22,806 nucleotides of DNA from positions 7,728 to 30,533 of the forward strand of contig MU006265.1 in assembly GCA_010093685.1 (NCBI GenBank), written 5' to 3'. A program made the translations under genes and the position numbers. Positions 9,930 through 19,455 of the stretch are shown one piece after another. How positions within the stretch are numbered: the stretch's first letter is position 1; every line of letters begins with the position of its first letter. This DNA is from Ophiobolus disseminans. Taxonomy: Eukaryota > Ascomycota > Dothideomycetes > Pleosporales > Phaeosphaeriaceae. The notes below the pieces were generated by a model. That model made no database searches. It was not told where the DNA came from and saw nothing but the letters and a program-made list of their open reading frames with translations.

Positions 9930-10587
9930 CACCACACTAAAACACTAGACAAGCCACTTTGCGCGACGCTTTATAACTCAACTACTATAGCTCTAACAGA
10001 TAATGCGATTGCAGCAATCAAATTGCTAGAACTAGGAGAACCTTTTTCGTAACGGGCAATAGCTAGAAAATACAACACCAACTATACAACGCTCGCCTAG
10101 AGACACAGAGGTCGTTAGAAGAGCTAGTGCCCGCAGAAAGCCTTCTAATAGAAACTTAACCTACAATAAGAGGCAGAGCTCGTATAATACATTAACGACC
10201 TCATAAAGAGAGCTCTGCCTCCTACAAGAGCTATAATAAAAAAATTTGCGTTGCATATAGCCCTAGAGCTAGTAAGCAACTCGTGGGTGACGCGCTTTTT
10301 GACGCAACAGGGCGATTATCTCGTCTTAAAATAGACCTCTAGAATAGACTCTCTCCGCTACAAAGCTAACTCTAGGGCTAAGTACAAGCTCTATTTTGAC
10401 CTACTACATGCTAAGATAAAGCAGTATAACGTTTAACCTAAGCACATATACAATATAGACAAAAAGGGCTTTATAATAGGTAATTTAGGAGGCTCAAAAC
10501 GGGTGTTTAGTCGCTAACTTTAGGAGGAGAAACAGGTTACTGCGACCCTCTAAGATGGCTCTTAAGAGTAGATAATCTTATCAATAG
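9930..10587 (+). pseudogene. N-terminal fragment of a pogo/Fot1-like transposase, RIPped
   Basis: The frame starts near TDNAIAAIKLLELGEPFS and shows a helix-turn-helix of the psq type (RAIARKYNTNYTTLA), then a CENP-B-like HTH (FALHIALELVSNSWVTRFL), a linker (YKLYFDLLHAKIKQYNV), and the first catalytic motif YNIDKKGFIIG, where D-E is expected but D-K is seen. The frame then continues through RVFSR and QVTATL and stops matching near 10587. Stops at Gln/Trp positions follow the RIP pattern. The rest of the DDE domain is missing. The change to normal composition at about 10590 marks the end of the RIPped block. Confidence 0.8.
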
Positions 10588-10869
10588 GCCTCAAGCCTAT
10601 CAATCTCATCAATCAATCTTCGATCTCTGGATTGATTTGCAGACCAAAATAGGTGCTGTAGGCTTGGATTGCATGAAGGTCAAGCTGCCCCTCGGCTTGC
10701 AATCGGCTTGATTGTTGGCAAGTATGCATAGAAGATGATCGACTTCGACTTTTCCGGGCGCCGACAAGTCCACATAGCTCTTTTGACTTCTCTTTCTGGA
10801 GTGCGCAAACTCCTCCGAGCACCCCAATCAATCATAGGCCGTACTCGTTGACGATTTCTGGAGGAGAGA

Positions 10870-11155
10870 GGAAGTGGAGCACCACACATGTGTACGCGTC
10901 GAGCTCTTTTCAGAAACTCGAAGTGTACGCAACCGTTGTGCAGGGGAGAAAGAAGCCATCTAGAGAAGCATTATATACACCACAGCCCGCTTCAGTCATG
11001 AATATTTTTGTTGTCATTTTCGAGAAGAAAGGGAGCAGAGTATCACACATGAATACTTGTCGAATACGTTTCGGAAACTCGAAGTGCACGCAACTGGTGT
11101 AGTGAAGAGAAACACACTGGCAAGGAAGACATTATATACGCTTCAGACCATTTGT
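10870..11155. repeat. Imperfect direct duplication of about 120 bp
   Basis: Unit 1 (about 10870-11000) and unit 2 (about 11036-11155) share the same order of blocks: a CACACATG block, then CAGAAACTCGAAGTGTACGC versus CGGAAACTCGAAGTGCACGC, then a GAAGAGAA-like purine stretch, then ATTATATACACC versus ATTATATACGC, then a CTTCAG block. The spacing between units is about 160 bp. The right unit reaches into the end of the decayed gene at 11143-11580. No coding frame is supported in unit 1. Confidence 0.6.
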
Positions 11156-11580
11156 CGTGACGTTGGACAGCTGATCACTGGCCAAAACATATGGTGTTGG
11201 TTGACGGGTTTTGGGTCGCTGAAGAAGTCGAAGTCAAATCGAAACCAAGTCTCGTAGTGCATGTAATATCGATCATCTCTAGCCTCTTGACTCCACCATA
11301 CATTTTTGGCGGACTGGACTTCGATCCCAGGAGCCTAGCATACCTATGCAGACTGTAGTTTTTCGCGAAAAGCCACCAGCGTTTCATATAGCTCATACGC
11401 GTTAGGCATTCGTGGCACCGAAATCAGACATCAAATCTCATCATGTTCATTTCCAACACCTGTCGCTCCAGGAAGAAACACAGAACATGCTTCCCCTGTG
11501 TCATTCTTTGTCGTCCGCAGAGTAGCGGCAATATGCACGCGCGGAGGCTGGTTTTCATCAAAGGCAGGAGGAGCAGACAT
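11143..11580 (-). pseudogene. Decayed small hypothetical gene
   Basis: A minus-strand frame of 146 codons runs from ATG (11578-11580) to TGA (11143-11145), interrupted by one TGA and two TAG codons but without frameshift. It reads MSAPPAFDENQPPRVHIAA..., GEACSVFLPGATGVGNEHDEI, MPNAYELYETLVAFREKLQSA, then APGIEVQSAKNVWWSQEARDD and YYMHYETWFRFDFDFFSDPK. The even, hydrophilic composition with aromatic-rich motifs looks like a real protein. The two TAGs fit CAG->TAG. I do not recognise the family. It lies 133 bp downstream of the kinase gene in the same orientation. A missed intron could explain some of the stops. Confidence 0.5.
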
Positions 11581-11713
11581 AGAATTTGGGTCGGGTCTTT
11601 TTTTGACTAGTAGACAAGTGAAGTGACAAAAAAAGAGAAAGGGCGAGAACCGAGAGATATTTGTACGTGACTGAAAGAGGCCTGAGAGTCGAGAATCGTT
11701 CAGGAAGAAAAGT

Positions 11714-12608
11714 TCAAAATTTACCAAGTGTACATGTATAGAAATCAAATCCCTCCAAAGCTAGCTCATCAGCCTCCAAGAACTGATCAATAAAGCCACG
11801 CCACTCTCCATCATGTGCTGCCGTGTACCTGGCTTTACAGTATTCCCAGTAATCCGGGTACCAACCCGCCATCTCCCAATCCAGAATAGCGACGATCTTA
11901 GTAGGACTCGTAGCGGTAACAATGATATTCGCTGGGCGCACATCACCATGTGTAAAAACAACAGGTCCGTTGTCTGGAAGTAGGCCCCTCCAATAATCTT
12001 CGATGCTCTGCGGATTGGGAACATTCCGGCGCCACAACCAGGAAAGCCAGTCGTGGAAGACTAATCGAGAGGGAAATGGCCGCAGCAAAGGTAAGTCCTC
12101 TAGGCAGCGATCTGGCGCAGGACTATGGCATATAGATCCTGTAGGGATTTAGCGATGCTAAGTTTATCTTTCTAGACAGCTTACCAATCACTTGATGTGA
12201 TTCACTGTCCCAAAGAGTGCGAAGACAAGATGACTTGGCACGTATATCCTTGCAGATCATTTGTTTGTTCCCAGCGCATAGTTTAGACCACTGTTCTTCT
12301 AGCGTGGGCCCTTGGACGAGTTGCATGTAGATAAAAACTTCGTCAGTATTTCCTTCCTGCTTGGCGACTCTCCATCCATAAACTTCGGGCACTGGGATCA
12401 TATCTTGGAAGACTCGAGGGATATCCCAAAGATTAACGGCCTCCGTTGTGGATATATGTGACCCGAATTTGACAATCATGCCTAGGTCCTCGAATCGAAC
12501 GGGACGGGGAAGCTGGTGCGGCTTAAAGAGAGATCGCAGGGACTCGGGTGTCGGGAAGTCTCGTGTTCGACCATGAGTCTTGAACCATGCTGTATCGGGA
12601 AAGTCCAT
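11714..12608 (-). CDS. APH-type phosphotransferase (protein-kinase-like fold) family protein
   Basis: Two exons, 12185-12608 and 11714-12138, join across a 46-bp intron (GTAAGC donor, CTAAAT branch-like site, CTACAG acceptor) in exact frame to give 282 residues. The catalytic loop THGDVRPANIIV (HGD about residue 205) and the following ILDWEMAGWYPDYWEYCKA (metal-binding Asp about residue 227) are the Brenner-type and DFG-equivalent motifs of the aminoglycoside phosphotransferase/choline-kinase fold. The N-lobe has IVKFGSH (candidate ATP-binding Lys) and PVPEVYGWR. In fungi this family is large and mostly of unknown substrate; it does not imply drug resistance. The start at 12608 (MDFPDTAWFKTHG) was chosen because the protein-like sequence begins there; an in-frame ATG at 12665 is the alternative. 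No stops or RIP damage. Confidence 0.8.
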
Positions 12609-12839
12609 CTGTGGCTGGGAGCTATCTGGAAGTTCCGCAAGGGAGATTTGTGGATAGGCCGTCATGTCGGCGTAAAGCACTGCAGACGACGTTTTGGTAC
12701 CCCAATCTTGAAGAAATGGTGGACTTGGTGTATAGCGGAGGACGAGATAGTTGTGCAGGCGGGAAGTGTCGAAGGTGAGCTGTGCCGCGCTGAGCCTTTC
12801 GGGAAGTCATCAAAGCTAGAAAAAAGGCTGAGCTTAACG

Positions 12840-12875
12840 ACTACATCTACGCATAAAAATATAATAAAATACTAG
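12840..12875 (-). promoter_or_regulatory. AT-rich putative promoter of the APH-type gene
   Basis: A run of A/T (ATAAAAATATAATAAAATA, about 12855-12873) lies roughly 250 bp upstream of the kinase start on its strand, and contains TATA-like stretches. It is a positional inference only. Confidence 0.25.
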
Positions 12876-13517
12876 AAACTTACTGTACATACATATACAT
12901 GACATTGCATTTGTATTCCTGGATTTCGCGATGCACTGAGTGAGGTTCTGTGACAGCTAGCAATCCATGCGCATATGAGAGAAATTGAGGGTTGTACTGA
13001 TCTTGTACCGGTAGTTGGTAAAGCTACAAACAGAAGGTATATGTGAGCAATTGTAAACAGCGCTAGTGCTGGATGGGCAGTCGCAGGTTAACACAGGTGA
13101 GGCGCCACTACAGGTAGGGAAAGAGAGACTCCTAACCGTGACAGGTTCACCCCGAAATGCCAGCGTGACCCCACCTCATGAGAATCGGCCCGTCTGAAGC
13201 TTAGTCTCACCATGCTCCGCTACGACCAAATTTGCAATTCGTGATCTTTTAGAGTAGCAGACTAAGAAATATTACTCTCAAGATCCCATCATCGTATGTA
13301 TAGAAAAGAACGCTTGTAGAGAGGAAAGCAGGGCGGGTAAGGCCACAAGTTAGGCTCTAATAGCAGTTTTTGAACATACAACAGCATAAAGGACAACAAC
13401 AAGAGGATTTAAAAGAAACACATACACAGCTAACAAGAGGTCTAAGGCCCCACTCTCCTTTAGTGCGACCAGTGACATCTATATACATATCCCACTATTT
13501 ACCCGACCACAATTTTG
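12876..13517. other. Intergenic region without a recognised gene
   Basis: No supported coding frame or RNA gene was seen. Composition is normal, without the CTAG excess of the transposon blocks. The right end is A-rich and leads into the terminator of the 5S-like gene. Confidence 0.4.
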
Positions 13518-13526
13518 AAAAAAAAA
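13518..13526 (-). terminator. RNA polymerase III T-run terminator
   Basis: Nine consecutive T on the minus strand, 8 nt after the 5S-like 3' end. Confidence 0.6.
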
Positions 13527-13534
13527 CCTCAACA

Positions 13535-13653
13535 ACATACAACAGTGGGTATCCGCCAGTGGTCACTCCCCTGACTACTAATCCACCGGTACCCTGCTTA
13601 AATGTTGCTGAGCGGACGGGAAGCATGTCTGTCACTAGGTCTGCCACCAGGAA
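13535..13653 (-). rRNA. 5S rRNA-like gene or 5S-derived element (unmutated copy)
   Basis: On the minus strand the sequence contains GCTTCCCGTCCGCTCAGC, then TTTAAGC, GGATTAGTAGTC, GTGACCAC, GGCGGATACCC and CTGTTGTATGTTG. These follow the order and spacing of the middle and 3' parts of fungal 5S rRNA, including the internal control region and the 3' helix strand. A run of nine T (13518-13526) follows directly, a good RNA polymerase III terminator. The expected 5' helix strand (ACATAC...) is not found: the 5' 30 nt diverge. It may therefore be a 5S pseudogene or a 5S-derived short element rather than a working ribosomal gene. Dispersed 5S genes are normal in filamentous ascomycetes. Confidence 0.65.
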
Positions 13654-13744
13654 AGGCAGCAAATTTTGTGTTTTCGGGAATCATGGATACGTATCGAGAA
13701 CAATGTCCGCTGATGTGATTAATATGGGCGGCGTTTACGCGGAA

Positions 13745-13766
13745 GCGACGGCACAGAAGCCGTCGC
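13745..13766. repeat. Small perfect inverted repeat
   Basis: GCGACGGC, a 6-nt loop, then GCCGTCGC: an 8-bp GC-rich stem. It is upstream of the 5S-like gene and has no assigned role. Confidence 0.4.
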
Positions 13767-13868
13767 CATCGCTGCTGTCATTGGTGAGCCTGCGCTAAGG
13801 AGGATTCTACCGATTCCACTCTTGTAAGCGCTAGCAGGCATCTAGAGTAGCTGCCTATCGATCTTGTG

Positions 13869-15108
13869 CAAGGGGGACTCATGAACGGGTGTCAACGCTA
13901 ACAATCTTGGCACCAAGTTAGCTGGGTTTGATTGGATGTGAGCCATATTCTATCAATTCTATACCACTTTGTATACCTTCCATTTGCATCAATCATTGCC
14001 TGCTAATGTTCCTTTATATTCCCAACATATCTTGAGAAGTTTGAGAACTCGATCTTATCCCACTCCTCTTCAGCATACTGCTTGATCTTATCTGCTGTCC
14101 CTGGGTAGCGCTGATTGATCCGATACTTGAGGAGCCGCTATACGTTCTGAACAGGGGTAAAGTCCGGTGAATTGGCTGGTTACCTGATCTTGACACCTAA
14201 CTCACAGTGGAGAGCTTGAGTGGCTTTCGCAGTGTGGACAGAAGCTCCGTCCTACATCAAGATTGGGAAGTCTATACCTCTCTTAAATTGGTGAATATGA
14301 GGGACAACATTGTCGCGGTAGACCTTTCCTGTGGCCTTGCCCCAGTCCTTCTCAAATACTATTAAAGGGCCTTTCCTCTGACTTGAGATACAGCCACAGA
14401 ACATATAAGCTGAGTAGCCTCTAAAATTAGGAATACAGCACGAAGAGAGACACTTTCCCTCTGCCTTTTAAAGGACGTAGACCTGGCCATGACTGCAGTC
14501 AATTGAACATTCGTCTGTCCAGATCAATCGAGACCATTGTCATTCCTTCTAATTGACGTGAAGCAGAGCCCACTTTAGCCTGTTCTTGATGTATTGAGGT
14601 GGAAGGAGAGGCTTCTGTGTTGCCACACGCCGATGATATTGTTCTTTTCCGAAGGCCTCGACTCGTGTACGCCGGCATGCCTGTATTCCTTGCAGCTGAG
14701 CTACTTGGAGCAGACACAACCGTCTGTGAAAGCTATTAAATGTAGCTCATGCAATAAGGCGTTGCTGCTTTGGCGTATCAAGATCGGGTGGCCTACCCTA
14801 AGGCTTCTTTGGCGTCTCGGGTGTGCTGATTATGAAGCGGACAGTCGAGCGTGAGATGCTGAGAGTAGAGCTGATCTGAGTATGTAACCATCCAGGGTAG
14901 TTACGTAGAGTGAGGATTTCAACTCTCTGGCGGTAGGAAAGATTACCAGATTTCTCAGGGCTTTTCTGACTATCACGGGCTCGGATTTGGTGGAGGAAGG
15001 GCATCGTGGTTGAGAAATAAAAACTCAGACGCGCCGAGAATCCAATCAAAACCAGCTAACTTGGTGCCAAGAATGTTAGCGTTGACACCCGTTCATGAGT
15101 CCCCCTTG
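13869..15108 (-). mobile_element. Full-length Tc1/mariner element with 68-bp terminal inverted repeats
   Basis: The inverted repeats at 13869-13936 and 15041-15108 differ at only a few positions and begin CAAGGGGGACTCATGAACGG. A TA follows the right end, while TG precedes the left end, so one side of the expected TA target duplication may have mutated. At 1240 bp with one transposase gene inside it has the normal size and layout of this class. It sits between the 5S-like gene and the promoter of the large nuclease-like gene. Confidence 0.9.
13898..15004 (-). pseudogene. Tc1/mariner transposase, nonsense-mutated
   Basis: From ATG (15002-15004) to a TAG inside the left inverted repeat the frame is exactly 369 codons, with no indel. 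It shows an N-terminal HTH (LSYRQRVEILTLRNYPGWLH, ISRSTVRFI), the first catalytic region (LIWTDECSI), the second (LM*DGASVHTAKAT), and NSPDFTPVQNV*RLLKYRI, where the third acidic residue of the DDE triad is expected. Nine in-frame stops (TAG, TAA, TGA) sit at positions where Trp, Gln or Arg are plausible. The third catalytic position reads Gln (CAG), a change that RIP does not explain. The even distribution of stops without indels shows inactivation by point mutation. Confidence 0.88.
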
Positions 15109-15645
15109 TATGATGCAGGAGGCGGCACGGTTCGAAATCTGCATGAGGCCGCCACAGAAAGCAGGCACGAGCATTCCTACCCCACGCGCATCGAGCCGTC
15201 TCTTCCACACTCGCGGGAAACCAATATCTTTGCCTTTGGGTCCTATTTTCGACGCTCTCTCTAGGAATAGGTAGTATGCAAGTGCCAGGAGAGTGTTTCA
15301 AGAGCGGGTTGTTTAGGCTCGCCGCGGCTAACCAGAAATCCGAGCTTCTGATGCGCTTCCATCCTCTTAGCGCACCATTACCGCCACTTCCTCTTATTGT
15401 GCAGTTCAATTGCCACTTTTCATCCATGGTAGAACCGTGTTGCCCATATGTTCCCAGATTACAGTGAGGATGAAGGACTGTATACCCTCAAGGGGTGTCT
15501 CAGCTCGTCTGCAGCAATATTCATCCGTGCGGCTGTGCCGCAGCACGGGCTACTTTGCAGGGTCATCGATTGATAGCTAATAAATGGCTGCGTCTGCACA
15601 GTCGCTCCGCATGTTCAGACTTCACAAATACTCGCTCGGCTCAGC
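15109..15645 (+). promoter_or_regulatory. Upstream region of the large nuclease-like gene
   Basis: There is no supported gene between the Tc1 element and the ATG at 15646. A TAATAAAT stretch (about 15579-15586) is the best TATA-like site, and the start context is CAGCATGGCT. The GC-rich inverted stretch TGCGGCTGTGCCGCA (about 15528-15542) could form a small hairpin. Assignment as promoter is by position. Confidence 0.35.
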
Positions 15646-18600
15646 ATGGCTTTCCCAAAAGATAAAGGAGATATTTCTCGAAAGAATCTAGAGTCGCATG
15701 GTATATATTACGACGAGACGCAGTATCGTCCACCTTACATAATTCCCGAGCACGTTGACGCCGTCCGAGAGATACTGCTGTTGTTCAGTGGCACCGTGCC
15801 TAGTGGGGGCTGGGAGGAGACATTGCGGCAAGAAGCACAGCAGTACGTGTCTAATAAGAAGAATTACGAGATTAGGCCTGAGACGCTGTTGCCTCCGGAT
15901 ACTTCATTGGTTTTGATTGAGGATTACGAAGCAGATCTGAATGACCGAAGTCCGGAATGGCGTGCGGCACACGAGAACCTCAAAAGCTGCAAAAAGGTGG
16001 CGAAGATCGCGTGCAGCCTTGGACCTGATTCTGAAGAAGGTTGGGTGCACTTTTGGCGTAGCTATACATTCACTATCGCAAGCGAGAAAGCTCGTGAGCA
16101 GCCGGGTTTTCAGTAAGTCGGATCCATTTCTATATGTCGCTAAGGAGCATTCACTTGCAGCTCAATTTCTTCACTGAGCAGGGTTCACTAAGAGAATGAA
16201 GAGGCAGAGCTAACGATATCAGTCACGTGTTGGACAGCTGGTCATTGTACGTCCTACTCAAACGCTATAAGGATTCTAGAAGCTTATATCGATTAGAGAA
16301 GGGAACTGCACCTGGATGGAGTTTCCTAATTTACACCCGCGAGACACCAATTTGGCTCGCCGCACACGTCCGAAACCTGATCTGACGTATGCCTTTCCCA
16401 TACTGAAAACGTTTTCCAATGACCTTCACGGCTTTGAACGAGATGACTTCACAAAATCATTTTCGGCAACATCTCTCGGGACCCTGACTCAGAGAGGCAT
16501 CATCTGCGCACCAACGACGGGCTTGCGAAATTGGATGAAAACACGAGACCACACTTCCTTGCGCTCCGCAGATCTTTCGTGCTTTCCTTGGGCGGTGGTG
16601 GAGTTCAAGAGAGAGTCCAGGCCTCGTTTGTCACTAGAAGAACGGTGCTATTGCCAGGCCGCCAATGCTTCCGCTGCTGCCTTTGACCTTCGCATGCAGT
16701 TGCTCACAAAGGATTTCGACGATGCAGGCTCAACCGTACCGCCCGTGATAGCTTTCACTTGCGTTGGCCACATCGTCAAGGTCTGGCTTACTTACTCTGA
16801 GGCCGCAGAGCCACGCCATCACAATACACAAGTGCGAGTATGTGCGCCGTCAGCCTTTCTATTATATTAATGCTAAACTGGTTAGCGAATGATATGCATA
16901 TGGAGTACCTCTGTACAACTGACTTGGGGTGTGGCAACGCTGCAAGCAATTGTAATGAATATGCACACGTGGGCAACACGGCTTCTGAAACCAAGGATCC
17001 AAGCTAGTGTGGTGAAAGCCCTTCGAACTCCTTACATCAGCCCTGGGCCTCAGGCTCGAACACCAGACATAGATCTTGCTTCCTCCGGGCTGTTCAACAG
17101 CCCTGAGATCAGTGTAGGAGCCGCCTCAAATCGCATGTCATCAACCAGCACATCCATTGCTTGCTTAGATGGGGACACCGCACCTGTCCAGTTGCATAGA
17201 AAGCAAGCCGATGTCATCTCAGAACCTGCCTCTCCACTATCTCTACGCGTTGGAAAACCAATTAGACGTATATTGACTCCACGCACGAGACACCGCTCAG
17301 CGTGTCCATCCACTGGAGGCACGACGCCGAGCTTGGCACCAACAAGGATGACCTTGTCCGACGGATCCGTAAGTACAGATGTGGAGCGGTGTGCCGCAGT
17401 TCCGACAGCGTCGTCACCGAGAAATTCCACGAAGAACACGAAGGCTTTGGTTGACCAAGCCGACATAGATAGTATCACCAGGTCAATGGGAGCGAGTCAG
17501 CTAGATGTATCCGCTGAAGAAAGCAGTGCTCAGCATTATGATACAAGCAAAACCCACGGCGGAGCATCGGAAGATGGGCAATACGATGGTCAAACTCCTG
17601 AGTCATATAGAAGGCCAGACAACGATACAGAAACCTACCATAGTAGTAACTCAGCAGCGCAACAAGTCGGCGCCCTGCTCCATTCTGATCAACCTCCGAC
17701 ATTTCCGCCTCTGTCACCTCCAGTCACCTCGGTCCTCGACTCATCGTCCGTAAGGAGTGCATCCCCATCTGTTGATAATAATGCCTCTGGAACATCACCA
17801 CGTCGTACCGGGCCTCAAAAACAAGACATGCTAAGACAGGCATGGAATGTTAAAACAAAGTCACTGACACCACAACATGTGTCTCAAACTGTCCCACATC
17901 CACATAAAGATGTGACCGAGGCTCGCTTATCGAGCTGTTTGAGAAAGCTTGTGGAGCATAAGGCAAGGCTTCTCATGATGCTCGAGACTCTGGAATCAAA
18001 CCTCGAGCAAGGAGTAAACAAACCCTCGCAAAGTGCAACCCCGGATCAGACTAGAAATAAAGCGCCTAGCAATCGATTCGGCGAGAAGGCTCGAGTCAAC
18101 ACGGATACTGCAAACCATATAAGGCGTGCGAGTGCATCTTCACGAAGCAACTACACAAGCCAAAAGCGCACATCGGATATAGAGAGATCAACGCGCTCGA
18201 AGGAGCAGTCAAATCCTCGGAGGCACTCTAACCCTAAAGTTAGAATGCTTTACATAGGTAATACAGATATTTGGGACTCGGAATCCAAAAAGCAAAGAGA
18301 TGAGGTTGGCAAGGATGAGCCAGATATCGATGACGATGTTTTCTCCGAAGACGAGTCCAAACGTGATCGCCATAGCGAAGAGAGCGAGTCGGCTTTCGAA
18401 GTCGACAGCGAAGTGAGTGAGAATGGTTTCAGTCAGGACGAGAGCGAGGAGTTCGCAAGCCGATCTGGTTCCGATAGCGACAGCGACGCGGTTGAAAGGA
18501 ATTTCAGTCAAGACGAGACTGGAGAGAGCGGAAGCGACTCTGATCTCGTCTCAGATGTTGAGGACGACGCGAACAGTACGTCGACAGACGGAAGAAACGT

Positions 18601-19123
18601 CACCGAAGACGATGTGGCCTGGGTAATTGGACTGGGATCACTGAACGGACACCAGCTAGCGCAAACTCCTTACCTACGAGTGCTTTTCATGTCTCGCACG
18701 CTGGACGTGCAGTTTTCTATGATTCGTACAACAGTTGGAGCTGGTGCCATGGCAGATGATCGGTACGAATGGTTTGGAGAAGATGACTTATTGGACGACT
18801 TACTCAAGGAGATCAACGATTTTTTCCCCGACTTCCTCCTTGAAAAGAAAGCATTCATGCGTCACGAGAATAGAAAAATCGGCATAGCTCTGCGCAGGAT
18901 GAGGTATCCGGATGCTGATGCCCAGTTTAGATGGCGATGCTTTCGCAAGGCACTGGCCATGCGAAGCCGGGATGTATGCGCTGCTCTCCTTTGTTCCGAG
19001 TCTTTTAATTTTTCCGAATTCGAGTGGGCGACGTTGGAGAACAGTGCAAAGCATGCTACGGAAGCATATTACTCGCCGACACAGGTCAAACGCCTTCTGG
19101 ATCGCAATTTCTCTGAGATGTAA
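15646..19123 (+). CDS. Large protein with possible PD-(D/E)XK nuclease core, long disordered acidic region and C-terminal helical domain
   Basis: Exons 15646-16112, 16297-16837 and 16886-19123 join in frame (3246 nt, 1081 residues). The second intron (GTATGT...GCTAAAC...TTAG, 48 bp) is convincing. The first (GTAAGT...ATTAG, 182 bp) covers decayed coding sequence. The core has RPKPDLTYAFPI (Asp about 184), PWAVVEFKRE (E258, K260) and YCQAANASAAAFDL (Q276). The D, E-x-K and following helix Gln fit the PD-(D/E)XK nuclease fold. This is inference from motifs, not a confirmed assignment. Residues about 370-790 are Ser/Thr/Pro-rich and low complexity. Residues about 800-908 are Ser/Asp/Glu-rich with repeated FSQDE units. 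Residues about 909-1081 look folded (DDLLDDLLKEINDFFPDFLL). Codon use is normal, without RIP. Confidence 0.65.
16113..16296 (+). other. Possible decayed exon now removable as an intron
   Basis: Between the GTAAGT at 16113 and the ATTAG at 16296 a protein-like frame can be read from about 16145 (SIHLQLNFFTEQGSLRE, TGA at 16197-16199, then ANDISHVLDSWSLYVLLKRY and KDSRSLYR). It then loses frame with the downstream exon near 16290. Splicing the whole stretch out restores the frame. Alternatives are a short 32-bp intron ending at 16144, followed by a nonsense and a frameshift mutation. Confidence 0.45.
16838..16885 (+). other. Intron of the large nuclease-like gene
   Basis: GTATGT donor, TGCTAAAC branch site and GGTTAG acceptor. 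The 48-bp length is typical of filamentous ascomycetes. It joins ...NTQVR to RMICIWSTSVQLTWG in phase 0. Confidence 0.8.
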
Positions 19124-19325
19124 TAGTTACTGCTTAATATGAATAGTTGAACGACAATTGTAGGGCCTGAAATCTTCAAGAGCATTCAACTCCACCAAAA
19201 ATGGGTTTGGAGTACTTGTGCCCAAAGAATATTTGATCTTGTCTTTCGTCTAATACCCTTCTATACTCCGGTTAGTTCTCTGCGCGCGATGTAGGCCGAC
19301 CTACTACTACCAAGGCACAAAAACT
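19124..19325. other. Downstream flank of the nuclease-like gene
   Basis: Should hold the 3' untranslated region. No other gene is visible. The transition to RIP-like composition begins near 19290. Confidence 0.35.
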
Positions 19326-19330
19326 CAAAA

Positions 19331-19455
19331 ATATATAATAGCGGGTATTCGCCAGTAGTTACCTACCTAACTACTAATCTACTAGTATCCTGCTTAAATA
19401 TTGCTAAGCAGATAGGAAGCATTACTGTTACTACAGTCTAGGTCTACTACTAGGA
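19331..19455 (-). pseudogene. RIPped 5S rRNA-like copy
   Basis: This aligns over about 120 nt with the 5S-like gene at 13535-13653, and similarity continues to about 19468 on its 5' side. Most differences are C->T or G->A at CA, TG or CG sites, for example CCAGTGG to CCAGTAG and CCACCGG to CTACTAG. It is also about 7 nt longer near the 5' end. The downstream T-run is interrupted. It is not expected to be transcribed. Confidence 0.65.

Noticed and set aside
1..10587. Possible alternative genetic code with TAG/TAA read as amino acids
   Set aside because: The stops stand at both Gln and Trp positions and only in transposon proteins. The APH-type gene in the same window uses ordinary codons. RIP explains both changes.
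11714..12608. Antibiotic resistance gene
   Set aside because: The motifs show only the APH/choline-kinase fold. Fungal members of this family are numerous and mostly of unknown substrate.
12622..12875. Open frames on both strands upstream of the APH-type gene
   Set aside because: They overlap each other and the kinase leader. An in-frame extension of the kinase lacks an ATG before a TGA near 12815, so it is not supported as extra coding sequence.
13370..13798. 142-codon plus-strand open frame
   Set aside because: It runs across the 5S-like gene and its terminator in antisense and has no protein-like features.
17050..17478. 142-codon minus-strand open frame opposite the large nuclease-like gene
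   Set aside because: It is a shadow of the long plus-strand exon; the plus-strand frame is far longer and joins in phase with the upstream exons.
10590..19250. Island as cargo of a giant fungal transposon (Starship type)
   Set aside because: No tyrosine-recombinase captain gene, target site or boundary repeats are visible in the window.
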